A stretch of 64,000 nt of DNA from Glaciecola sp047250385 (lineage in GTDB: Bacteria > Pseudomonadota > Gammaproteobacteria > Enterobacterales > Alteromonadaceae): assembly GCF_047250385.1 (NCBI RefSeq), contig NZ_JBLBVM010000055.1, forward strand, positions 186,001 to 250,000. The letters run 5' to 3'. Under the pieces are notes generated by a model that made no database searches, was not told the origin of the DNA, and saw nothing but the letters and a program-made list of their open reading frames with translations. Below are positions 24,382-32,008 of this stretch, piece after piece. The position numbers and the translations under genes were made by a program. Position 1 is the first letter of the stretch, and every line of letters starts with the position of its first letter.

Positions 24382-25440
24382 CTATTGTATTTCCAACTGT
24401 TGTTTTCGATATTGCCCTGGAGTACAACCAGAAAATTCCTTAAAGGCTCTGGTAAAAGGGGCTACGGAAGCAAATCCGCTTTCAATACCAACAACAAGTA
24501 TGGGCCAGTCACGTTTATCAGGCGCACTTAATATCGCTTTAGCGTATTCGACTCGCATATGATTAACGTAGTGATTAAAGTTTTTAGCGTTAAAATGATT
24601 GAGCATAATGGCGCGGATACGATACTCGGGAACGTCTAACTCTCGAGCAATATCGGCGACGCGCAAATTGGATTCCAAAAAGCGTTTTTCTTCAACCAAC
24701 ATTACATGGATTTTTTTAGCGAGTATGTTCTCTTCCTGAACGTTTGAATTCGTGCTTTTTTCTTTTTGCTCAAACTGATGTTGGCGAAAAATAATTAATC
24801 CATGTGTACTGATTAGTATGACTAAAAATGCGAAAGCCGAAAGCCATTCTCGCCCAGCGCCAGCTGCTAGACTACTAGGAAGTGAGGCTCCAATTAACAT
24901 GACACTGATAACGCAAAAAATGAATGACGATAGGTAAATAGCAGCCATTTTCCGCTGTATGGCAGTTGCGCTATGTAAAACCCTATAACCTTCCCAGAAA
25001 ATAAGAATAAGCATGCCAGGATACAATATTGCGATTATTTCCGTTAAAACGTTTGAAAGCATAGGCAGCCAAATTGAATCGACTAACCATATTTTTTGAG
25101 AAAAGAGTAATAGGTGGCGTAATATCAGGCATGCAGAAAGTAAGGCTACAAAGAGAAGGTGATGCTGATTAATAGGGTTGTTTTTTCGAAAAAATGCACG
25201 CGCAAATAACCAATATCCACTAGAGATGCCAACCCCCAATAGTCCAATTAAATGGTGATAAGGATCCCAATAGTTACTGGCTAATTTATGTGCAATATAC
25301 ATGGAGCTAGAGGCACAAAAAATCGCAAATATAAAGTGCAAAAGGTGTCTTTCTTTAAGGCGAAAATGAAAGATGCCTAATGCAAAGCTTAGCAATACGA
25401 TGAATAACTGAGCGACTTCTAGCAGTTCCAATTTATACAC
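24382..25440 (-). CDS. AraC-family regulator with a membrane sensor domain
   Basis: A 352-residue protein. Residues 1-220 form about seven membrane spans. A charged linker (QHQFEQKEKSTNS) leads to a C-terminal AraC DNA-binding domain of two helix-turn-helix motifs: LRVADIARELDVPEYRIRAI and VGIESGFASVAPFTRAFKEF, closing GCTPGQYRK. Such membrane-anchored regulators sense an unknown signal in the membrane. It is divergent from the membrane protein gene at 25596 across about 150 bases, which makes that gene its most likely target. Confidence 0.87.
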   Translation of the reverse strand: MYKLELLEVAQLFIVLLSFALGIFHFRLKERHLLHFIFAIFCASSSMYIAHKLASNYWDPYHHLIGLLGVGISSGYWLFARAFFRKNNPINQHHLLFVALLSACLILRHLLLFSQKIWLVDSIWLPMLSNVLTEIIAILYPGMLILIFWEGYRVLHSATAIQRKMAAIYLSSFIFCVISVMLIGASLPSSLAAGAGREWLSAFAFLVILISTHGLIIFRQHQFEQKEKSTNSNVQEENILAKKIHVMLVEEKRFLESNLRVADIARELDVPEYRIRAIMLNHFNAKNFNHYVNHMRVEYAKAILSAPDKRDWPILVVGIESGFASVAPFTRAFKEFSGCTPGQYRKQQLEIQ

Positions 25441-25595
25441 CCCTTGTGATTACCGCTATTTTACATTAACCGTGTTCTTTTTCGATGGTATTCACTTTTA
25501 TTTTCATTTTCGTGTATCGATTTTCAAATTCGATTCTCCTAAAGCCGCACAGCATGGGAGTATTGAAGTGAAATTTTAAAAATGAGGTTATGGCT

Positions 25596-26090
25596 ATGAA
25601 CAGAAAGTCGAACACAAATAATTACGGTGTCATTACAAATGAAAGTATGAATAACGAAGATAATTTAACGCAAAATGACGCGCCATTAGTACCACTTTGG
25701 CAAACTTGGGGACTTCGAATATTTTTTGCGGGACTAGTTTTTGTCATTGGTAAATGGCAGTTGATGTCTATTTTACAGGGTCCTTTTGAGTGGACAGCAT
25801 GGCGAGGTGTGGGGCATTCGCTTTTATTCACACTTGCTTTATTGGCTATAGGCGGCATGTTTCGTCCGTTAGCATTTCTACCGATTATGCTATTTGAAAT
25901 CGTTTGGAAAGTAGTTTGGCTGACTGCTGTCGCATTGCCACTATGGATGGCAGGAGAGCAAATTCCGGGGATTGTAAGTGTAAAAGGATCGCTTATTGGG
26001 GTTGGTTTAATCATTATTTGTACTCCATGGAAGTACGTTTGGTGGAGATACTTTAAACAACCTATTGAGCCATGGAGACGCAAAAAGTAA
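25596..26090 (+). CDS. Membrane protein of unknown function
   Basis: A 164-residue protein I do not recognise. After about 30 polar residues it has four hydrophobic spans (LRIFFAGLVFVIGKWQL, SLLFTLALLAIGGMF, IMLFEIVWKVVWLTAVALPL, LIGVGLIIICTPW) and a basic C-terminus (EPWRRKK). An ATG two codons earlier is possible, but GAGG is eight bases from 25596. It is divergent from the membrane AraC regulator and about 90 bases before the ECF sigma gene. It lies in the inserted segment. Confidence 0.65.
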   Translation: MNRKSNTNNYGVITNESMNNEDNLTQNDAPLVPLWQTWGLRIFFAGLVFVIGKWQLMSILQGPFEWTAWRGVGHSLLFTLALLAIGGMFRPLAFLPIMLFEIVWKVVWLTAVALPLWMAGEQIPGIVSVKGSLIGVGLIIICTPWKYVWWRYFKQPIEPWRRKK

Positions 26091-26178
26091 ATTATAAAAA
26101 AATTTATTCAGTTTGACACAATCGTGTTCTATCACCGACTAATTAAATATCTAACCAATTGGCAATTTGCAAATACAG

Positions 26179-26655
26179 ATGCGTAAAGAATTCAAACAAA
26201 TGATTATGAACAACCAAGGGCGCATACGTTACATCGCGTCCCGATATAGTCATGACGGCGAATTTGACGACATGTATCAGGAAATATTACTGCAGCTTTG
26301 GAGAAGTTTCGAGTCGTTTAGTGGCGAGTCGAAACAAGAAACTTGGGTTTATAAAGTAGCACTGAATACGGCTTGCACATTTGTAAGGGCAGCAGTGAAG
26401 CAAAAAGAGATTAAACAGTCTCCATTACACCAACCAATGCAAGTGCTTCAGCCTACGCAGGAAAGCTGCCAAGCAGACATTCTTGACCACTTTATGGATA
26501 GGCTAAGTGACACAGATGCGAGCTTGTTGATGATGTACTTAGATGGGCTATCTTCGGATGACAGCGCCAAAGTGCTTGGTATTAGTTCCAATGCCGTTAG
26601 GTCGCGTATTAAGCGCATTAAAAATGAATTTGAAACCAACTACATAGGAGATTGA
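26179..26655 (+). CDS. ECF-type RNA polymerase sigma factor
   Basis: A 158-residue sigma-70 family factor. The sigma-2 region includes YSHDGEFDDMYQEILLQLWR (core binding and -10 recognition), followed by a FSGESKQETWVYKVALNTAC helix. The C-terminal sigma-4 helix-turn-helix is LDGLSSDDSAKVLGISSNAV with RSRIKRIK. It is short and lacks sigma-3, as ECF factors do. The start could also be TTG 26167; neither has a good ribosome site. The next gene starts with GTG one base after its stop, so the two are translationally linked. Confidence 0.85.
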   Translation: MRKEFKQMIMNNQGRIRYIASRYSHDGEFDDMYQEILLQLWRSFESFSGESKQETWVYKVALNTACTFVRAAVKQKEIKQSPLHQPMQVLQPTQESCQADILDHFMDRLSDTDASLLMMYLDGLSSDDSAKVLGISSNAVRSRIKRIKNEFETNYIGD

Positions 26656-26656
26656 T

Positions 26657-27253
26657 GTGAAGCTAGATGATTTAAAGCAAGACTGGCAACAAGCCATTGA
26701 AACCGAATCAACTCCTGATAATTTAACTGAGGTGATAGACATGATTGAGCAACAAACCACTAAGATTGATAAAGAGATTAAACGTCGCGATTTTCTCGAA
26801 ATTGGAATCGCAGTATTTCTTATCCCGGTTTGGATATGGGGCTGGTTAAATTCTGCAAGCACGATGCAAAGCATCGGTTACGTCATTGCGATTGCCGCCT
26901 GTGTTTATATCCCATATCGACTGATATCTGCGAAAAAAGTAGACGCCAAAAAAAGCGCTAGCGTTAAGGACTTTTTAGTCCAAGAAAAACAAAAAATTCA
27001 GCAACAAAAACAGATGTTGGAGTCGGTTGTATGGTGGTACATAGCGCCGCTGACGGTTGCCATTTTCCTCATCACGTTAGGGGCAAAGGTGAACGAACAA
27101 GGTATTCCTCAAATATCGTCGGGCATGTATTGGTATTACGCTAGTGTTGGTTTGCTAATGGTTGGGGTGTACTTTCTAAATAAACGCGCGGCCAAAAATA
27201 AGTTTGCCCCATTGCTAAAGAACATTGAGCAACGATTGGCAGAAATGAGCTAA
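26657..27253 (+). CDS. Four-span membrane protein paired with the ECF sigma factor
   Basis: A 198-residue protein starting with GTG, immediately after the sigma factor gene. It has a soluble N-terminal helix (MKLDDLKQDWQQAI and EVIDMIEQQTTKID), two spans (IGIAVFLIPVWIWGWL, GYVIAIAACVYIPYRLI), a charged coiled segment (FLVQEKQKIQQQKQM), and two further spans. The position is that of an anti-sigma factor, but there is no zinc anti-sigma motif (HxxxCxxC). It may be a non-standard membrane anti-sigma factor; that is inference from gene order. The family is common beside ECF genes in marine bacteria but has no name I can give. Confidence 0.6.
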   Translation: MKLDDLKQDWQQAIETESTPDNLTEVIDMIEQQTTKIDKEIKRRDFLEIGIAVFLIPVWIWGWLNSASTMQSIGYVIAIAACVYIPYRLISAKKVDAKKSASVKDFLVQEKQKIQQQKQMLESVVWWYIAPLTVAIFLITLGAKVNEQGIPQISSGMYWYYASVGLLMVGVYFLNKRAAKNKFAPLLKNIEQRLAEMS

Positions 27254-27380
27254 CTAACCACAGACAGCCTATTCGTTTCTAACCCTTTTTATTCACACCC
27301 CTTTTAAGGGCGCTTTGAGCGACTTTTTGAGCAAGTCGCTTCGGGCAAATGCAGCCAAAACTTACTAAGGAATTTAGACT

Positions 27381-28718
27381 ATGAACAACAAAAAAACAAA
27401 CAACAAGAAAACAAACAACAAAAAAACAATCAGCAAACAACAAAGTAATAAGAAGGCTTCTTCTTCGGCGATTATTGTCGTCTTGATCACATTAATGATT
27501 GCGATAGCCTCTGGTAACTCAGAAGCTGCAATAGCCGGAGCTGAACTAGAAAACGTTATAAGCGAGAACCTTTTGCCTCCAATGGCAGCAGAAGAGGAAG
27601 TAAACCTTAGGCACTGGAATATACCTGAAACCAAACAGGAGTTCTGGGATCTAGCCAAACTTAAAAACGCATATGTGAACACGGCCCCGGCTTTTCTTGA
27701 TGACGGAATTTCTGTTGGGAAACTCGATGACGAAGGTCGTAACAAAACAGTGATTTTGGAGCTAGCAAGGCAAATAGCAAATAAAGAGCATGCAGAAGTG
27801 GATAGTTTACTCATTGCACACAACGGAAAAATGGTATTTGAGTCATACTACGCAAGAGGCCGAATAAATTTATCTCATCCTCAATCATCAGCTACTAAGG
27901 CCTATACAGCTTTGTTAGTTGGTCGTGCTATTAAATTGGGCTACCTATCCCTAGAGGACTTAGACAAGCCCGTAGTGACGCTTTTAAAAGGCTTAGATCA
28001 TTCCAAATTTGCAAGGGGCGTAGAGACTATTACGCTGCATGATGCTTTAACAATGTCATCGGGATTGGAAATTAGTAAAGAAAAAGTGGACGATTATCGA
28101 GGCAATCCACAAAAGTATTACGGAATAGCTCAAGTCCAAGCCTATTTTGAAGATACCGCGCCAATAGTTAAGTCAGCGAAGACATTTAGTTATCAAAGTT
28201 TTAATCCAATTATCATAATGAATGTGCTTAGCACCGCTGTACCAGGCTCAGTAGAGGATTTTGCGAAAAATGAACTATTCCATAAAATGAATATTGCCAA
28301 TTACGACTGGCGTACAAGGGAAGTCGGTATACTAACACCCGAAAGTGGTTCAAGTGTCACCTCTCGCAATATGTTAAAAATTGGTACATTGATTATTAAT
28401 AACGGTAAGTGGGGAAATGAGCATTTAATTCCCAAAGCGTATATTGAAAAGATGACAGAAAAACATACCCCCACACTAACGGAAGAGCAGGTATTTTCGT
28501 CCGGCGATAAAGTATTAACTACTGCTTATGGATATTTTTGGTGGCAAACAGATGTGAAGGTTGGTGAGAAAGTGTATTCATCGCACTCAGCGCAAGGTGC
28601 GGGAGGTGTCACTATTCTTGTTATTGATGAACTCGATGTAGTGGTAGTTGTCACTGGCCACGCAATGCAGTCATATATACAACTTATCACTGAAAAAGTC
28701 TTGCCGACATTTATTTAA
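27381..28718 (+). CDS. Serine hydrolase of the beta-lactamase / penicillin-binding family
   Basis: A 445-residue class C beta-lactamase-like protein. It begins with a lysine and asparagine stretch made of NNKKT repeats, followed by one hydrophobic span (IIVVLITLMIAIASG) that anchors or exports it. The catalytic SxxK is in QSSATKAYTALLVG (about residue 173). Later come YGIAQVQAYFEDTAP, FSYQSFNPIIIMNVL in place of the YxN motif, and HSAQGAGGVTIL as the KTG-like strand. Members hydrolyse esters or peptides; antibiotic resistance is not implied. AAGGAA precedes the ATG. It is the last gene of the inserted block, 127 bases after the sigma pair. Confidence 0.8.
   Translation: MNNKKTNNKKTNNKKTISKQQSNKKASSSAIIVVLITLMIAIASGNSEAAIAGAELENVISENLLPPMAAEEEVNLRHWNIPETKQEFWDLAKLKNAYVNTAPAFLDDGISVGKLDDEGRNKTVILELARQIANKEHAEVDSLLIAHNGKMVFESYYARGRINLSHPQSSATKAYTALLVGRAIKLGYLSLEDLDKPVVTLLKGLDHSKFARGVETITLHDALTMSSGLEISKEKVDDYRGNPQKYYGIAQVQAYFEDTAPIVKSAKTFSYQSFNPIIIMNVLSTAVPGSVEDFAKNELFHKMNIANYDWRTREVGILTPESGSSVTSRNMLKIGTLIINNGKWGNEHLIPKAYIEKMTEKHTPTLTEEQVFSSGDKVLTTAYGYFWWQTDVKVGEKVYSSHSAQGAGGVTILVIDELDVVVVVTGHAMQSYIQLITEKVLPTFI
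27384..27428 (+). repeat. 15-bp tandem repeats coding for NNKKT
   Basis: Three consecutive AACAACAArAAAACA-type units follow the start codon of the serine hydrolase gene and encode NNKKT three times, the last ending NNKKTIS. Such a tract could change length by slippage without a frameshift. Confidence 0.8.
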
Positions 28719-28922
28719 CGCTAGTTGAATTAAGCAAAAAGTCCGTTGATGTACGGATGAAAATGGCCCGCCCAAAAGGATTTTTAGTGTGAGACAATAC
28801 TAGTTGTATTTCGCGCATTCGGTAATATCAATGTCGGATGACGAATGACAGCGTTGTCGGTGGAGCCGACTACCAAAGCTGAGCTTGTGACATTCTGCTT
28901 ATCGCTTGAGACAGTTCTAGAG

Positions 28923-29555
28923 CTATTCTGTCTTATCTTTAAACTCACACAAATCCTCAATTATACATGACCCACAGCGCGGCTTGCGTGCTATACAGGT
29001 GTAGCGTCCATGCAGGATCAGCCAGTGGTGCACATCCACTTTAAACTCTTTTGGTACCACTTTTAGTAGTTTTTCCTCGACTTTGTCCACATTTTTACCC
29101 ATAGCAAATTTTGTTCGATTACTGACTCGAAAAATATGCGTGTCGACAGCAATGGTCGGCCAGCCAAACGCCGTGTTGAGCACAACATTTGCTGTCTTTC
29201 TTCCAACACCAGGCAAGGCCTCAAGTGCCTCTCTATTTTCTGGTATTGCGGAATTATGCTTTTCGATCAAAATTCGACAGGTTTCAATGACATTCTTTGC
29301 CTTTGAGTTATACAAGCCAATGGTTTTAATGTATTGGCTAAGGCCTTCAACGCCAAGCGCGTATATCGCTTCTGGCGTATTAGCGACTGGATAAAGTTTA
29401 TCTGTTGCTTTATTTACACCAACGTCAGTAGCTTGAGCTGAAAGAATCACTGCTATTAGCAATTCAAACGGATTTGAATAGTTTAGTTCAGTAGTGGGGT
29501 GAGGGTTATTGGCGCGCAATCGAGATAGCATCTCATAACGTTTCTCTTTGTTCAT
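28923..29555 (-). CDS. nth: Endonuclease III
   Basis: Nth removes oxidised pyrimidines from DNA and cuts the abasic site, in base excision repair. The 210-residue protein has the helix-hairpin-helix LPGVGRKTANVVLN with catalytic Lys120, the catalytic Asp138 (AVDTHIFRV), and the 4Fe-4S cysteines at 187, 194, 197 and 203, the same positions as in E. coli. It overlaps rnfE by four bases and is the last gene of the rnf operon, as in E. coli and Vibrio. A second copy of its last third lies 6.8 kb away next to gloA. Confidence 0.97.
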   Translation of the reverse strand: MNKEKRYEMLSRLRANNPHPTTELNYSNPFELLIAVILSAQATDVGVNKATDKLYPVANTPEAIYALGVEGLSQYIKTIGLYNSKAKNVIETCRILIEKHNSAIPENREALEALPGVGRKTANVVLNTAFGWPTIAVDTHIFRVSNRTKFAMGKNVDKVEEKLLKVVPKEFKVDVHHWLILHGRYTCIARKPRCGSCIIEDLCEFKDKTE

Positions 29556-30253
29556 ATGTCGGTTCCCGTTACTCTTGCTCTTTGTACTACTTTTTCGTGT
29601 TGAGCGCTGGCTGTGCGTTGTTCAATTAGCTTGTCTATCATGTTCTTAATGGCAATTAGTAAGCCCATTCCTAAAAATGCGCCGGGAGGCAGGATAGCCA
29701 ATAAAAATGGATTATCTGCAGTAAACACAATAATGGTTAGATCTTTGGCCCAAGCACCTAAAAGTAAGTCCGCACCTGACAACAATGTGCCATAGCCCAA
29801 CAACTCGCGCATAGCGCCTAAAACAACTAAAATCAAAGTGAAGCCTAAACCCATCATTAATCCGTCAAATGCCGCTAACTGAACGGGGTTTTTCGACGCA
29901 TAAGCCTCAGCTCGGCCAATAATGGCGCAATTGGTTACGATCAATGGGATAAAAATTCCTAGCGCTTGGTATAGCTCAAATGTGAATGCATTCATGAGCA
30001 ATTGCACAATAGTTACAAATGCAGCAATGATCATCACGAAAATAGGAATTCGAATTTCGTTGGGAACGTATGATCTAACTAACGACACCGTAATGTTCGA
30101 ACCTAATAATACTAGGGTTGTAGCAATACCTAGGCCTAAGCCATTTATAACGGTGGCGGTAACGGCAAGAAGTGGGCACAAACCAAGTAATTGCACTAAG
30201 GCAGGGTTGTTTTTCCAAATTCCTTGCAAGCTTAAATTTTGATATTCATTCAT
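29552..30253 (-). CDS. rnfE: Electron transport complex subunit RsxE/RnfE
   Basis: An integral membrane subunit of the Rnf/Rsx complex, which links ferredoxin-NAD redox chemistry to ion movement. The 233-residue protein has six spans and starts NEYQNLSLQGIWKNNPALVQ, LLGLCPLLAVT. Loops with conserved cysteines (LLGLCPLL and VTNCAIIGRAEAY) match RnfE, which pairs with the homologous RnfA and shares a 2Fe-2S site with it. It overlaps rnfG by eight bases and nth by four. Confidence 0.95.
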   Translation of the reverse strand: MNEYQNLSLQGIWKNNPALVQLLGLCPLLAVTATVINGLGLGIATTLVLLGSNITVSLVRSYVPNEIRIPIFVMIIAAFVTIVQLLMNAFTFELYQALGIFIPLIVTNCAIIGRAEAYASKNPVQLAAFDGLMMGLGFTLILVVLGAMRELLGYGTLLSGADLLLGAWAKDLTIIVFTADNPFLLAILPPGAFLGMGLLIAIKNMIDKLIEQRTASAQHEKVVQRARVTGTDI

Positions 30254-30923
30254 CGCTTGGAACCTCCGTTTCAGAGGACGTGCTTTCGAGCGAACTTGGA
30301 CAATTGCTCGCGCTAGAGAAAATCATGTCGCGGTTTTCTTTGTAATAAATAAGAGTGTTCTTCACAGCTTGCACAACAGCTCGTGGCGTAATTGTTGCAC
30401 CGGTAAACTGATCGAATTGACCGCCATCCTTCTTCACCTTCCAACGGTTGTCATTTTCACTGGTAAGTGCGACGTTGTTAAATGATAAGATCCAGTCACT
30501 GATACGGGTATCAATTTTATCGCCTAAGCCAGGCGTTTCTTTATGCTCGATCACTCTTGCACCTAGAGATTTTCCAGAGTAATCGACGGCGACAACCATT
30601 TTAATTTCACCGCTATATCCATTAGGTGCACTAGTTTCGATAACGGCTGCGACGTTTTCTTCATTCATTCTTGCTCGAAATACGCGTTTGTCAGCATTCG
30701 AACCAAGGAATTCTGGTGAATTGACGACAAGGCAATCTAAATGTAATTCGTTATCGTGCTTGTCTTCGGGCACTAATTTATTCAAAACGGACAGCAGTTG
30801 CTTCTCTTGAGCATACTGAATGCGTTCTTTTGTCCCTTCATAGGTTAATGCAATCAGCCCCGTCGTGACTAAAGCAAATGCGGCTAAAATCGCGCCATTT
30901 TTCCCCATGTAGTTTACGATCAT
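30246..30923 (-). CDS. rnfG: Electron transport complex subunit RsxG/RnfG, flavoprotein
   Basis: A 225-residue subunit with one N-terminal membrane span and a periplasmic FMN-binding domain. FMN is attached covalently to a threonine in the TGATIT motif (QFTGATITPRAVVQAVKNTL, about residues 174-193). HKETPGLGDKIDTRISDW is the other family signature. The C-terminus is a short acidic tail. It overlaps rnfD by four bases and rnfE by eight. Confidence 0.95.
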   Translation of the reverse strand: MIVNYMGKNGAILAAFALVTTGLIALTYEGTKERIQYAQEKQLLSVLNKLVPEDKHDNELHLDCLVVNSPEFLGSNADKRVFRARMNEENVAAVIETSAPNGYSGEIKMVVAVDYSGKSLGARVIEHKETPGLGDKIDTRISDWILSFNNVALTSENDNRWKVKKDGGQFDQFTGATITPRAVVQAVKNTLIYYKENRDMIFSSASNCPSSLESTSSETEVPSDE

Positions 30924-32008
30924 GTATTTTTACTCGCTTCTTTTTTCGATGCTTTACTTTTATGACCATAGGTTCGAGGCTGAGTGTAGTAATCAATTAA
31001 GGGCACTGCCATGTTCATTATCAACACTGCGAAAGCCACAGCATCAGGGTAGCCCCCCCAGTTTCGTATGATGATGACCCATAAGCCAATCGCGGCACCA
31101 AATATTAATCTGCCTTTGATTGTTGTGGATGCCGAAACCGGGTCGGTAGCAATAAAGAAGGCACCAATAATCAAACTACCACTGAAAAAGTGAAATAGTG
31201 GGGAGGCATACTGATCGCTATCGACTAAAAATAAAACTAAGCTTAATAACGCTGCAGAGGCCAACATGCTACCTGGTATATGCCAACTGATTACTTTAGA
31301 TTTTACGAGGAATATACCACCTACCAAATAAGCCATGGCGACCCAAAACCAGCCTTTGCCATACTGACCATCAAAAATGATATGTGATTGTGCCTCGGTG
31401 ACTGTGTAGCCTTGAAGCAGAGACGTTTTAACCACATCCAATGGCGTGGCCATTGTAGTACCATCTATGCCAACTTTGAGTTGCTCAACGCTGAACCCAG
31501 TGTTTGTAAACCCTGTCATTACTGTATTCACAGCATCCCACAATGAATAGGATTGCTCAGCAATTGACTGCGGTGGCAACCAAGAAGTCATTTGTACAGG
31601 GAATGAAATTAATAACATCACGTAAGCCGCCATTGCTGGATTGAACATGTTATAACCCAAGCCACCGTATAGTTGCTTTACAACCGCAATCGCGAAAAAT
31701 GTTCCTATGACAATTACCCACCATGGTGCAAGTGGAGGAATAGAAATAGCCAAAAGCAAAGCGGCTAGAACAGCGCTATAGTCTTTTAAAATACGTTCGG
31801 TTTTTTTCTTTCTTAACTCTGAAATGACGCCTTCAGTAACTAACGCGGTGATGATAGCCAGCACAATCTGAATCAGAATGCCGAAACCAAAAAACCAGAT
31901 ATTACATAAGATACCGGGTATGGCCGCATAGCAAACGAGGCGCATTACTTGACCAGTATCGCGTCGATTGTGATTGTGAGGCGAGCTAGATAAACTCAGC
32001 ATAGTCAT
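30920..32008 (-). CDS. rnfD: Electron transport complex subunit RsxD/RnfD
   Basis: A 362-residue membrane subunit with about nine or ten spans. It carries a covalent FMN on the threonine of the TMATPLDVV motif (residues about 190-200). SSPHNHNRRDTGQVMRLV is the typical N-terminus and FFIATDPVSASTTIKGRLIF the typical C-terminal half. Four-base overlaps on both sides place it between rnfC and rnfG. Confidence 0.95.
   Translation of the reverse strand: MTMLSLSSSPHNHNRRDTGQVMRLVCYAAIPGILCNIWFFGFGILIQIVLAIITALVTEGVISELRKKKTERILKDYSAVLAALLLAISIPPLAPWWVIVIGTFFAIAVVKQLYGGLGYNMFNPAMAAYVMLLISFPVQMTSWLPPQSIAEQSYSLWDAVNTVMTGFTNTGFSVEQLKVGIDGTTMATPLDVVKTSLLQGYTVTEAQSHIIFDGQYGKGWFWVAMAYLVGGIFLVKSKVISWHIPGSMLASAALLSLVLFLVDSDQYASPLFHFFSGSLIIGAFFIATDPVSASTTIKGRLIFGAAIGLWVIIIRNWGGYPDAVAFAVLIMNMAVPLIDYYTQPRTYGHKSKASKKEASKNT

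Noticed and set aside
25622..26083. 153-codon - strand frame
   Set aside because: It is the complement of the 25596-26090 membrane protein gene and has no recognisable domain.
27381..28718. Antibiotic-resistance beta-lactamase
   Set aside because: The protein has the fold but lacks the clear YxN and KTG motifs of AmpC; many such proteins are esterases or peptidases.
22173..28922. Prophage or insertion sequence as the origin of the insert
   Set aside because: No integrase, transposase, phage structural gene, or inverted terminal repeats are visible in the segment.
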